46,835 bases of DNA, taken from Mesonia aquimarina. GTDB taxonomy: Bacteria > Bacteroidota > Bacteroidia > Flavobacteriales > Flavobacteriaceae. The DNA lies in assembly GCF_003667275.1 (NCBI RefSeq), contig NZ_RCNV01000015.1, positions 1 to 46,835 of the forward strand, written 5' to 3'. The notes under the pieces are model-generated. The model was not told the DNA's origin. It saw only the letters and a program-made list of their open reading frames with translations, and ran no database searches. This document shows, in pieces, positions 16,768 through 24,593 of this stretch; positions within the stretch are counted from its first letter, which is position 1; each line of letters begins with the position of its first letter. A program made the translations under genes and the position numbers.

Positions 16768-17094
16768 TTATTCGGAAGTTTTCTGAAACAATTGATAAGC
16801 TTCATCTAAAAACTCCCCTTCTTCAAAGGGTAAAAGGTCTCTGGCCAATTCTAAGCATTTTCCAATATGCTCTTTTGGTACTAGTTTAGCACGATCATAT
16901 TCCTCCTGTTGACTCGCTAAAATACAAACTGCAAGTAAAGAATCTATAACAATTAACAACTCCCAATACCCCTTTAAATCTAAGTTTGTAGGTTTAAATC
17001 TATCTCCTTGTGTTTTGCGTAAAGCGTTCAGTTTACTGTTAGCAGATAATTTTAGCTGTCTCAACTGTTTGTCGTTAATTTTTTTCATCATCAT
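16768..17094 (-). CDS. Hypothetical protein
   Basis: 108 aa, soluble and helical. ATGs lie at 17094, 17091 and 17088; the last gives MKKINDKQLRQLKLSANSKL. No family recognised. The stretch NLDLKGYWELLIVIDSLLAVCILASQQEEYDR may be a hydrophobic helix packed in a helical bundle rather than a membrane span. It shares direction with the small gene at 17172 (77 bp apart) and may be co-transcribed with it. Confidence 0.55.
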   Translation of the reverse strand: MMMKKINDKQLRQLKLSANSKLNALRKTQGDRFKPTNLDLKGYWELLIVIDSLLAVCILASQQEEYDRAKLVPKEHIGKCLELARDLLPFEEGEFLDEAYQLFQKTSE

Positions 17095-17171
17095 CTTGTT
17101 TTTTGTAATGTTCTTTTATAATTTATTCAAGGGTTTCTAATTTATCTAAAGGTAATATTGGATAATATGTT

Positions 17172-17432
17172 CTAAGGTGGTTTACACATTGAGTTGATGG
17201 CCGGCAATACGAAGCCAAATTCTATTCTTTTTTGAAAAGTTCTATGATGGGAAATTTGCGGATGTTCATTAAATACTTTGAGTAGGAAAATTTGTTTAAT
17301 AAGAACTCCACTCTCAGTAAAAATTAAAAACAGTTGTTTTTTTGTTTCCTTTATAAAGGGAATTAAATAGATGGCTTTTACCGAAAGAATCTCCTTAAGG
17401 TTTTGCAGTATGTGTTTTACTACCGGTCTCAT
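17172..17432 (-). CDS. Small hypothetical protein, possibly a fragment
   Basis: 86 aa. The first ~60 residues (MRPVVKHILQNLKEILSVKA then IYLIPF...KKQLFLIFTE) look like a folded alpha/beta unit, while the last ~25 residues (RTFQKRIEFGFVLPAINSMC) look like frame-shifted tail. I do not recognise a family. It may be the 5' part of a larger gene that has decayed. Confidence 0.35.
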   Translation of the reverse strand: MRPVVKHILQNLKEILSVKAIYLIPFIKETKKQLFLIFTESGVLIKQIFLLKVFNEHPQISHHRTFQKRIEFGFVLPAINSMCKPP

Positions 17433-17558
17433 AAAATTTTACTTTAAAAATTATGTAGGCTAAAGGAACGCTCATAAACTCGTGTACCGAACCCAAACGG
17501 GTAGTATAAAACCAAAATGAAATTGTACTTTACCAATCCATAAATTCATAAAAGTTAG

Positions 17559-17566
17559 TATCTTTG
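17559..17566 (+). promoter_or_regulatory. -7 promoter element TATCTTTG of the XRE gene
   Basis: Perfect TAnnTTTG element ending only 4 nt before the ATG at 17571. Transcription would begin at or within a few bases of the start codon, implying a leaderless or nearly leaderless mRNA. Confidence 0.65.
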
Positions 17567-17570
17567 GAAT

Positions 17571-17963
17571 ATGAGTACAACAGCCACACCACATATCGGA
17601 AGAAAAATTAGCCGCATTAGAGAGTTACGCGGAATGAAGCAAGAAGCGCTAGCGATAGAACTAGGGATAAGCCAACAAAGCGTTTCTCATATAGAACAAA
17701 GTGAAACCTTAGAAGATGAAAAGCTGGAACAAGTAGCAAAGGTTTTAGGCGTCACTCCTGAGGCAATTAAGAATTTTTCGGAAGATAATATTTTGAATAT
17801 AATCTCAAATACTTTTAATAGCAATGATACTTCTACCCTGAATGCTATAAATTTACAACCAACTTTTAATCCTATAGATAAGGTAGCTGAATTATATGAA
17901 CGTCTATTAGAAGCTGAAAAACAAAAAGTTGCTTATTTGGAGAAGTTATTTGATAAAAAATAA
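17571..17963 (+). CDS. XRE-family HTH regulator with C-terminal coiled coil
   Basis: 130 aa. Residues ~8-65 form a Cro/CI-type helix-turn-helix (IGRKISRIRELRGMKQEALA, IELGISQQSVSHIEQS); the linker (NTFNSNDTSTLNAINLQPTF) is disordered, and the C-terminus IDKVAELYERLLEAEKQKVAYLEKLFDKK is a short leucine-zipper-like coil for dimerisation. It ends at its own intrinsic terminator and lies upstream of the tracrRNA/cas9 promoters, but nothing in the sequence shows that it controls them. This form is common and free-standing in Bacteroidetes. Confidence 0.85.
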   Translation: MSTTATPHIGRKISRIRELRGMKQEALAIELGISQQSVSHIEQSETLEDEKLEQVAKVLGVTPEAIKNFSEDNILNIISNTFNSNDTSTLNAINLQPTFNPIDKVAELYERLLEAEKQKVAYLEKLFDKK

Positions 17964-17984
17964 AATTAGTTTTCATACTTTAAT

Positions 17985-18023
17985 AAAAAAGCCATTAGCT
18001 GTTCAACGTTAATGGCTTTTTTT
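17985..18023 (+). terminator. Intrinsic terminator after the XRE gene
   Basis: AAAAAAGCCATTA pairs with TAATGGCTTTTTT across a 12-nt loop, followed by a T tract. It separates the XRE gene from the CRISPR locus. Confidence 0.88.
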
Positions 18024-18068
18024 AGTTAAGATATACGTATTAATTAACCAAGCTTTTAAATTTTAAAT

Positions 18069-18172
18069 AAAAAAAGGTGACAGAATTAGATCTGCCACCT
18101 TAAATGTTTTCACAACGGAATAATCCTTATTGTGAATTGCTTCAGAATTATAATCCAATATACATGTTTTTT
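18069..18172 (-). ncRNA. tracrRNA of the type II-C CRISPR system
   Basis: Read on the minus strand. An anti-repeat (18130-18152: ATTCTGAAGCAATTCACAA) is complementary to the 5' half of the CRISPR repeat, 20 of 21 positions with a single-U bulge. A nexus follows (AAGGATTATTCCGTTG, comparable with the AAGGCTAGTCCGTTA of S. pyogenes tracrRNA), then AAAACATTT, and a terminal hairpin AAGGTG-CAGA/TCTG-CACCTT (18074-18101) ending in U7 (18069-18075). It pairs with crRNA to guide Cas9 and RNase III processing. The 5' end is inferred from the promoter and is not exact. Confidence 0.88.
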
Positions 18173-18178
18173 TTAAAA

Positions 18179-18208
18179 CAAGCATACTCAAGCCCGTTAC
18201 TATTTTAA
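18179..18208 (-). promoter_or_regulatory. Candidate tracrRNA promoter
   Basis: On the minus strand TATGCTTG (18179-18186) differs from TAnnTTTG by one base; TTA lies at the -33 position exactly 19 nt upstream (18206-18208). Predicted start near 18172, about 20 nt before the anti-repeat. Confidence 0.45.
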
Positions 18209-18227
18209 CTTTTTTTACATATATTTA
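18196..18227 (+). promoter_or_regulatory. Candidate cas9 promoter, overlapping the tracrRNA promoter
   Basis: CCCGTTAC at 18193-18200 and TATATTTA at 18220-18227 (one mismatch to TAnnTTTG), spacing 21 nt from GTT. It overlaps the divergent tracrRNA promoter, so a single event in this ~50 bp could affect both. The motif resembles the promoter of the cassette modules. Confidence 0.35.
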
Positions 18228-18250
18228 AGAACTGACTAAAATTTATTCGA

Positions 18251-21200
18251 ATGAAAAAAATATTAGGACTGGATTTGGGGACTACATCCATTGGTTGGGC
18301 ATACGTAAATGAAGCCGAAAACGAAAATGAAGAGTCATCAATTATTAAAAGCGGGGTTAGAGTTGTTCCACTTTCAACTGATGAAGAAAATGATTTTAAA
18401 AAAGGAAACAGCATCACTATTAATGCAGATAGAACATTAAAAAGAGGTGCAAGACGAAATAAGTTTAGATACCAACTGAGAAGAAAAGCGTTGATCAATG
18501 AGTTAAAAAGCATAGGTTTTATTGATGATAAAACAAAACTGACTGAAACTGGAAATGGCTCTACGCACGAACTCCTGAAGTTGAGAAATAAAGCTGTATC
18601 CGATAAAGTGGAAAAAGAAGAGTTTGCACGCATCCTTCTATCTATCAATAAAAAAAGGGGGTATAAAAGTAGTCGAAAAGCAAATAATAACGAAGAAGGA
18701 GAACTCATTGATTCTATGGGAATCACAAAAAAACTCTATGAGAATAATCTAACTCCAGGTGAATTTTCTTATCAGCTTTTAAAAAGTGGCAAAAAATCCT
18801 TACCCGACTACTATCGCTCTGATTTGGAAAATGAGTTTAGTCGTATTTGGAAAAAACAAAAGGAGTTTTACAGTGAAATTTTAGACGAAAATTTATTTAC
18901 TGAATTAGCAGATAAAAACAAAAATCAAACTTGGAAAATTTGCGAACAGCCTTTTAAAATACAAGGAATAAAACTCGAAGGCAATAGAGATGAAAAAAAA
19001 TTAGAAAAATTTAGACTTCGAAAAATAGCGTTAACTGAAAAAATTGATTTAGAATACTTAGCTATTGTATTACAAGAAATCAATAACGAAATTAATCAAT
19101 CAAGTGGTTATTTAAGCGAAATTAGCGACCGAAGTAAAGAATTACATTTTAAAGATTTAACAGTCGGTCAGTATCTCTACGATCAAATTTCTAAAAACCC
19201 ACATACAAGTTTAAAAAACCAAGTTTTTTACCGCCAGGATTATTTAAATGAATTTCAAAAAATATGGAATAAACAAGTAGAATTTTATCCTGAATTAACT
19301 AACAAAGTAAAAGATAAAATTCAGAATGAAATTATTTTCTATCAAAGAAGATTAAAATCACAAAAAGGGCTCATCAGCTATTGTGAGTTTGAAAGCTGGG
19401 AACAGGAAGTTAGTATTGATAGAGAGAAAAAGCGAAAAACTGTTGGTCACCGCGTTATACCAAAATCCTCCCCTTTATTTCAAGAATTTAAAGTTTGGCA
19501 AAACTTAAACTCCATCAGAGTAACAAATATAAAGACCAATGAAGTCTTTCATATTGAAGAAGATTCCAATGTTGAACTGTTTCAAAAACTAAACTGGACA
19601 GCTCAATTAACTGATAAACAAGTTTTAAAAGAGTTTGGTTTAAAACCAGAAGATTGGAAAATAAATTTTCAGAAAATTGAAGGCAACAAAACCAACCATA
19701 ATCTTCTGGAAACGTATAAAGAAATTTTAAAAATCGAAGGCTACGATAATATCAATTTCTCAAAAATTGAACCTGATGTATTGCAACAAACGCTAGAACA
19801 ATGTTTTAATGAAATTGGCATCGATAAAAATATACTTGAATTTGATGCCACTCTAAGCGGAAATAAATTTGCAAAACAAAAATCCTATGAGTTATGGCAT
19901 TTGCTGTATTCCTACGAAGATGATTTTTCTCGTACAGGAACAAAATCTTTAGAAAACAAGTTAAAATCTAATTTTGGTTTTAAGGATGAACATTTACCTT
20001 ATTTAATAAACATACGTTTTCAAGATGATTATGGTAATTTAAGTGCCAGAGCTATTCGTAAAATCATGCCTCACCTTCAAGAGGGCAAAATCTATTCTGA
20101 TGCTTGTGAATTGGCTGGTTATAACCACTCAAATTCAGTAACCAAAAAGCAAAATGAAGATCGAAAATTAAAACCCAAACTTGATATTCTTAAGAAGAAT
20201 AGTTTACGAAATCCTGTTGTAGAAAAAATATTAAATCAATGTATTAACGTGGTTAATGCTATTATTGAAGACCCCAAAATGGGGCGTCCAGATGAAATAA
20301 GAATAGAACTGGCCCGAGAACTCAAAAACACAAAAGAACAGCGAGATCAAATAACCAAAGCTATTGGCAAAGCTACTCGAGATCACGAAAAATATCGCGA
20401 TGAGATTAAATCTAAATTTGGGTTACCACACGTAAGCAGAAATGATTTAATCAGGTATAAATTGTATAAAGAATTAGAATCCAACGGACATAGAACTCTT
20501 TACACAAACACCTATATCAAACCCGAAGACTTGTTTTCTAAAAAATATGATATTGAACATATCATTCCTAAATCAAGGCTATTTGATGATTCATATTCAA
20601 ACAAAACGCTGGAAACAAAAGAAAGTAACTTAGACAAAGGAGATGAAACGGCCTTAGATTTTATAGAAAGAAAGTTTGGAAAAGAAGACTTAGAAAAATA
20701 TATAAATCGTGTAGAAGAACTTTATAAAGCAGGAAAAATTAAAGGCTCAAAACATAGGAAACTCTTAATGTCTATAAAGGATATTCCTGAAGATTTTCTA
20801 AATCGAGATTTAGGTACTTCTGCCTATATTGCCAAAAAAGCAGCTGAAATTTTACTTGATGTCACTAAACGGGTAAGCTTAACTTCTGGAAAAATAACAA
20901 GCAAATTAAGAGATGATTGGGGCTTAATAAAAGTGATGCAAGAGTTAAATTGGGATAAATATGAAAAAGTTGGATTAACATATTACAAAGAAAACAAAGA
21001 AGGCAAGAGGTTACCCAGAATCAAAAACTGGACAAAGCGTAACGACCACAGGCATCACGCTATGGATGCTATTACTGTAGCTTTCACCAAACCGGGAATG
21101 ATTCAGTATTTAAACAATTTAAACGCAAAAACTAATAAAGAAATTTTTAAACTTGAAAACAAGTATACTTATAAAGATGAGAAAGGCAAGCGTAAGTTTA

Positions 21201-22363
21201 TTGCACCATTCCCTCATATTAGAAAAACTTCAAAAGAAAATTTATCTCAAATTTTAATTTCCCATAAAGCAAAAAATAAAGTTACAACAAAGAATAAAAA
21301 CAAGATAAACTTAAAAGGTAAAAACTCATTCAAATACCAAACTGTTGAAACTCCAAGAGGTCAGCTTCATAAAGAAACCGTATACGGTAAGTCAAAATAT
21401 TATGAGACTAAAACAGAGAAAATTGGTGGTAAATTTAATAAAGAGCATATTAATTTTGTGGCAAAAAAAAGTCACAGAAATGCATTGCTAAAAAGACTTG
21501 AAGAGTTTGAAAATACCCCTAAAAAAGCATTCACTGGTAAAAACGCATTGGCTAAAAACCCAATATTTTTAAATGGAACTCAAGAAACAGTTCCTGAAAA
21601 AGTAAAGTTAGCTTGGTTAGAAGATAGGTTTACGATAAGAAAAGAAATAACACCCGACATAAAAATTGATAAGGTTGTAGATGAAGGGGTCAAGAAAATT
21701 CTCCGAAAAAGACTGAAAAACTTTAATAACAAACCCAAAGAAGCATTTGCAGACTTAGACAAAAATCCCATCTGGCTTAATAAAGAAAAAGGAATAAAAG
21801 TTAAGCGAGTTAAAATAACAGGAATTTCTAATGCAGAACCGCTTCAACATGCTAAAAATCATTTTGGAGAAGAAGTCTTGGGTAAAAACAATAATAATAT
21901 TCCTACTGATTATGTGAGTACGGGTAATAATCATCATGTGGCTATTTATAAAGATGAAAAAGGAAATTTACAAGAAGAAGTAGTTTCATTTTACGAAGCA
22001 GTAGCAAGAAAAAATGCTGATTTACCCATCATCAATAAAGAACATGAAAAAGGCTGGGAGTTTTTATTTACCATGAAACAAAACGAAATGTTTGTATTTC
22101 CAAACGAAGAAAAAGCCTTCAATCCTAGTGAAATAGACTTATTGAATCCTAATAATAAAGCTTTAATCAGTGAGAATTTGTTTCGGGTGCAAAAGTTTAC
22201 TCATAAAGATTATTTTTTTAGACATCATTTAGAAACTAACGTCGATAATACAAAAGAAACACATAAATTATCTTGGGTCAGAACAGGGTTATCAGGTATT
22301 AAAAATATTCAAAAACTGAGATTGAATCATTTGGGTGATATTGTTGAAGTTGGAGAATATTAA
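18251..22363 (+). CDS. cas9: Type II-C CRISPR endonuclease Cas9
   Basis: 1370-aa RNA-guided double-strand DNA nuclease, in the size range of Bacteroidetes II-C Cas9. RuvC-I is at the N-terminus (KKILGLDLGTTSIGWAYV, D8). The Arg-rich bridge helix follows (RTLKRGARRNKFRYQLRRKA, ~60-80), then the recognition lobe, RuvC-II (PDEIRIELARELKNTKEQRD, E686), HNH (YDIEHIIPKSRLFDDSYSNK with H770, Asn in ESNLDKGD near 795), and RuvC-III (NDHRHHAMDAITVAFT, H936/D939). The C-terminal ~400 residues would contain the wedge and PAM-interacting domains. All catalytic positions are present, so it is predicted active. It is first in the plus-strand cas group and ends 104 bp before the RAYT. Confidence 0.97.
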   Translation: MKKILGLDLGTTSIGWAYVNEAENENEESSIIKSGVRVVPLSTDEENDFKKGNSITINADRTLKRGARRNKFRYQLRRKALINELKSIGFIDDKTKLTETGNGSTHELLKLRNKAVSDKVEKEEFARILLSINKKRGYKSSRKANNNEEGELIDSMGITKKLYENNLTPGEFSYQLLKSGKKSLPDYYRSDLENEFSRIWKKQKEFYSEILDENLFTELADKNKNQTWKICEQPFKIQGIKLEGNRDEKKLEKFRLRKIALTEKIDLEYLAIVLQEINNEINQSSGYLSEISDRSKELHFKDLTVGQYLYDQISKNPHTSLKNQVFYRQDYLNEFQKIWNKQVEFYPELTNKVKDKIQNEIIFYQRRLKSQKGLISYCEFESWEQEVSIDREKKRKTVGHRVIPKSSPLFQEFKVWQNLNSIRVTNIKTNEVFHIEEDSNVELFQKLNWTAQLTDKQVLKEFGLKPEDWKINFQKIEGNKTNHNLLETYKEILKIEGYDNINFSKIEPDVLQQTLEQCFNEIGIDKNILEFDATLSGNKFAKQKSYELWHLLYSYEDDFSRTGTKSLENKLKSNFGFKDEHLPYLINIRFQDDYGNLSARAIRKIMPHLQEGKIYSDACELAGYNHSNSVTKKQNEDRKLKPKLDILKKNSLRNPVVEKILNQCINVVNAIIEDPKMGRPDEIRIELARELKNTKEQRDQITKAIGKATRDHEKYRDEIKSKFGLPHVSRNDLIRYKLYKELESNGHRTLYTNTYIKPEDLFSKKYDIEHIIPKSRLFDDSYSNKTLETKESNLDKGDETALDFIERKFGKEDLEKYINRVEELYKAGKIKGSKHRKLLMSIKDIPEDFLNRDLGTSAYIAKKAAEILLDVTKRVSLTSGKITSKLRDDWGLIKVMQELNWDKYEKVGLTYYKENKEGKRLPRIKNWTKRNDHRHHAMDAITVAFTKPGMIQYLNNLNAKTNKEIFKLENKYTYKDEKGKRKFIAPFPHIRKTSKENLSQILISHKAKNKVTTKNKNKINLKGKNSFKYQTVETPRGQLHKETVYGKSKYYETKTEKIGGKFNKEHINFVAKKSHRNALLKRLEEFENTPKKAFTGKNALAKNPIFLNGTQETVPEKVKLAWLEDRFTIRKEITPDIKIDKVVDEGVKKILRKRLKNFNNKPKEAFADLDKNPIWLNKEKGIKVKRVKITGISNAEPLQHAKNHFGEEVLGKNNNNIPTDYVSTGNNHHVAIYKDEKGNLQEEVVSFYEAVARKNADLPIINKEHEKGWEFLFTMKQNEMFVFPNEEKAFNPSEIDLLNPNNKALISENLFRVQKFTHKDYFFRHHLETNVDNTKETHKLSWVRTGLSGIKNIQKLRLNHLGDIVEVGEY

Positions 22364-22409
22364 AAAAGTAATAAAATGATAAAATTTACCTCAGTAAAAA
22401 ATAATTCAC

Positions 22410-22442
22410 AGCCCTTGCAGGTTTTCAAACCCTGCTAGGGCT
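22410..22442. repeat. REP-like imperfect palindrome in front of the RAYT gene
   Basis: AGCCCTTGCAGG (22410-22421) pairs with CCTGCTAGGGCT (22431-22442) with one mismatch, loop rich in T/A. It ends 24 bp before the RAYT start, the place where RAYT genes carry the REP hairpins that their protein recognises. Confidence 0.65.
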
Positions 22443-22466
22443 CAATTCAACAACTAAAAGTTAAAA

Positions 22467-23081
22467 ATGCAAGACAAACAAGCTATATTAATCCCAGGAA
22501 ACACCTACCATATCTACAATAGAGCAAACGGGAATGAGCGCTTGTTTCTATCAGATGAAAACTATCGGTTCTTCCTTAAAAAATACACCACGTATATTAG
22601 TCCAATAGCCGATACGTTTTGTTATTGTCTGATGCCCAATCATTTTCATTTTTTATTGAGGATTAAAGAGAAAAACAAACTACTTGAGTTTTACAAGCAT
22701 AAGAATAAGAAAGCAAACCTTCAAGGTTTTGAAAACCTTGAAGGTTTAATATCCCACCAATTCAGTAATTTCTTTAATGCATATTCTAAAGCCTTTAACA
22801 AACAACAACACAGAAAGGGAAGCCTATTTATGCATACTTTCAAAAGAAAGATAATAACTGATCAAGATTATTTCAGAAAAGTTATGCATTATATTCATTA
22901 CAATCCTATAGAAGCAGGATTGGTTCAATTTACGAAAAACTGGAAATATTCATCTTATCGCACAATTATTTCCAAAGGCAAAACAAAGTTAGAAAGAGAA
23001 GAAAGCATCAGCTATTTTAACGATCTTAAAAACTTTATTCACTGTCATCAAGAACCTCCTAAGTTAACAGGAATAGAGTGA
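22467..23081 (+). CDS. REP-associated tyrosine transposase (RAYT, Y1_Tnp / TnpA_REP)
   Basis: 204 aa. HUH motif FCYCLMPNHFHFLLRIKEKN (H59-F60-H61); candidate nucleophile Y106 in SNFFNAYSKAFN; conserved HRKGSLFMHTFKRKIITDQD and HYIHYNPIEAGLV. RAYT proteins nick and join single-stranded REP hairpins and are usually single-copy chromosomal genes. Here the gene sits between cas9 and cas1 on the same strand, with a REP-like hairpin just upstream and a perfect palindrome inside its own frame. It looks intact. Whether it influences the CRISPR locus or is merely inserted is open. Confidence 0.92.
   Translation: MQDKQAILIPGNTYHIYNRANGNERLFLSDENYRFFLKKYTTYISPIADTFCYCLMPNHFHFLLRIKEKNKLLEFYKHKNKKANLQGFENLEGLISHQFSNFFNAYSKAFNKQQHRKGSLFMHTFKRKIITDQDYFRKVMHYIHYNPIEAGLVQFTKNWKYSSYRTIISKGKTKLEREESISYFNDLKNFIHCHQEPPKLTGIE
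22715..22747. repeat. Perfect 33-nt palindrome inside the RAYT coding sequence
   Basis: AAACCTTCAAGGTTTT-G-AAAACCTTGAAGGTTT: two perfect 16-nt arms around one base. It is read in frame as residues 83-94 (ANLQGFENLEGL), between the HUH domain and the tyrosine helix. The form resembles the REP elements spread through Bacteroidetes genomes. Confidence 0.85.
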
Positions 23082-23100
23082 GTTTACACTATCGCTATTA

Positions 23101-23133
23101 AGCTTTTTTAAAGTTTTAATCTTTAAAAAAGCT
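23101..23133. repeat. 13-bp perfect hairpin between RAYT and cas1
   Basis: AGCTTTTTTAAAG-TTTTAAT-CTTTAAAAAAGCT, 20 bp before the cas1 ATG. No T tract follows the stem on the plus strand, so full termination is unlikely; pausing, attenuation or mRNA protection of the cas1-cas2 part is possible. Confidence 0.6.
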
Positions 23134-23152
23134 AACTACTAAAAATTAAATT

Positions 23153-24049
23153 ATGATAAAACGCAGTCTTTTTTTTACTAATCCAGCCTACTTAAGTACA
23201 CGAAACGAGCAATTGGTAGTTAACTTTCCAGAGGAAAGTAAGAAAGAAAAAACTGTCCCAATTGAAGATTTAGGTTTTGTTATTTTAGAAAATCAACAAA
23301 TCACCTTAACCAATGCGCTGTTAATGAAATTGGTTCAAAACAAAACAGCTGTAATTACCTGCGATCAACAGCACCTCCCCTGCTCTCTTTTGCAACCCTT
23401 AGTGGGGCATACCGAACAAACCGTACGCTATCGGCATCAGCTCGATGCCAGTGTACCCCTAAAAAAGCAGCTCTGGCAACAAACCGTAATGGCTAAAATA
23501 AGCAATCAAGCCCAGCATTTAAAACGTTTAGATAAGTATAGCCTAAAGTTAGAACGCTGGGCTGGCGAAGTTAAAAGTGGCGACACCCAAAATCACGAAG
23601 CCATTGCCGCAGCACATTACTTTCAGAATTTGTTTACTATTGAAAATTTCAGTCGCAATCAAAAAGGCATTCCTCCCAACAATTTATTAAATTACGGCTA
23701 TGCAATTTTACGGGCAATTACCGCCCGTGCTATTGTAAGTAGCGGCATGCTTCCTTCGGTGGGTATATTTCACCACAATAAATACAATGCATTTTCTTTA
23801 GCCGATGACATCATGGAACCTTACCGACCTTTTGTAGATGCTTTGGTTTTTAATATAGTTGAAAGTGGCTGTAATATAGAAGAACTAAACACCAACATCA
23901 AAGTAGAACTCTTGCAAATTCCGGCAATGGATGTAGAAATTGATGGAAAAAAGAGTCCGCTAATGAATGCCATGAGCAGAACCACGAATAGTTTGTATGA
24001 ATGTTTTTATGGCAGTAGCCGAAAAATATTATACCCTGAATTTGGGTAG
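23153..24049 (+). CDS. cas1: Type II CRISPR adaptation integrase Cas1
   Basis: 298 aa, the usual length for type II Cas1. The N-terminal beta domain opens MIKRSLFFTNPAYLS; the helical catalytic domain has E149 (NHEAIAAAHYFQNLF), H207 (GIFHHNKYNAFS) and D219/E222 (LADDIMEPYRPFVD), the metal-binding triad for spacer integration, plus NLLNYGYAILRA. Cas1 works with Cas2 as a heterohexamer that inserts new spacers. No csn2 or cas4 is present, which together with the Cas9 size assigns the locus to subtype II-C. Confidence 0.97.
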   Translation: MIKRSLFFTNPAYLSTRNEQLVVNFPEESKKEKTVPIEDLGFVILENQQITLTNALLMKLVQNKTAVITCDQQHLPCSLLQPLVGHTEQTVRYRHQLDASVPLKKQLWQQTVMAKISNQAQHLKRLDKYSLKLERWAGEVKSGDTQNHEAIAAAHYFQNLFTIENFSRNQKGIPPNNLLNYGYAILRAITARAIVSSGMLPSVGIFHHNKYNAFSLADDIMEPYRPFVDALVFNIVESGCNIEELNTNIKVELLQIPAMDVEIDGKKSPLMNAMSRTTNSLYECFYGSSRKILYPEFG

Positions 24050-24120
24050 TAATGATTGATTGAATAACTAGATAAGTAAGATACTTATATCAAAAGTCGC
24101 GACTATGAACAAATAAATAA

Positions 24121-24474
<354 letters not shown>

Positions 24475-24555
24475 TAAATAGAATCAAAAATGTTAGGCAA
24501 AGCAGAGTAAATACCTAATTTTCAACGCACATTTTTTATTCCTAAAAACAGCCTT

Positions 24556-24593
24556 AAAAAACAACATACCAGACGGTTACGACTGGTATGTTG
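24556..24593 (-). terminator. Intrinsic terminator of the CRISPR array transcript
   Basis: On the minus strand CAACATACCAG, a 10-nt loop, CTGGTATGTTG and then T6. The 11-bp stem is perfect. Its first four bases (CAAC) are the 3' end of the last transcribed repeat, so the terminator is fused to the array. It shows that crRNAs are made from the minus strand. Confidence 0.88.

Noticed and set aside
17571-17963. XRE regulator as a CRISPR-dedicated regulator
   Set aside because: It has its own promoter and terminator, and similar proteins are common away from CRISPR loci; adjacency alone is not enough.
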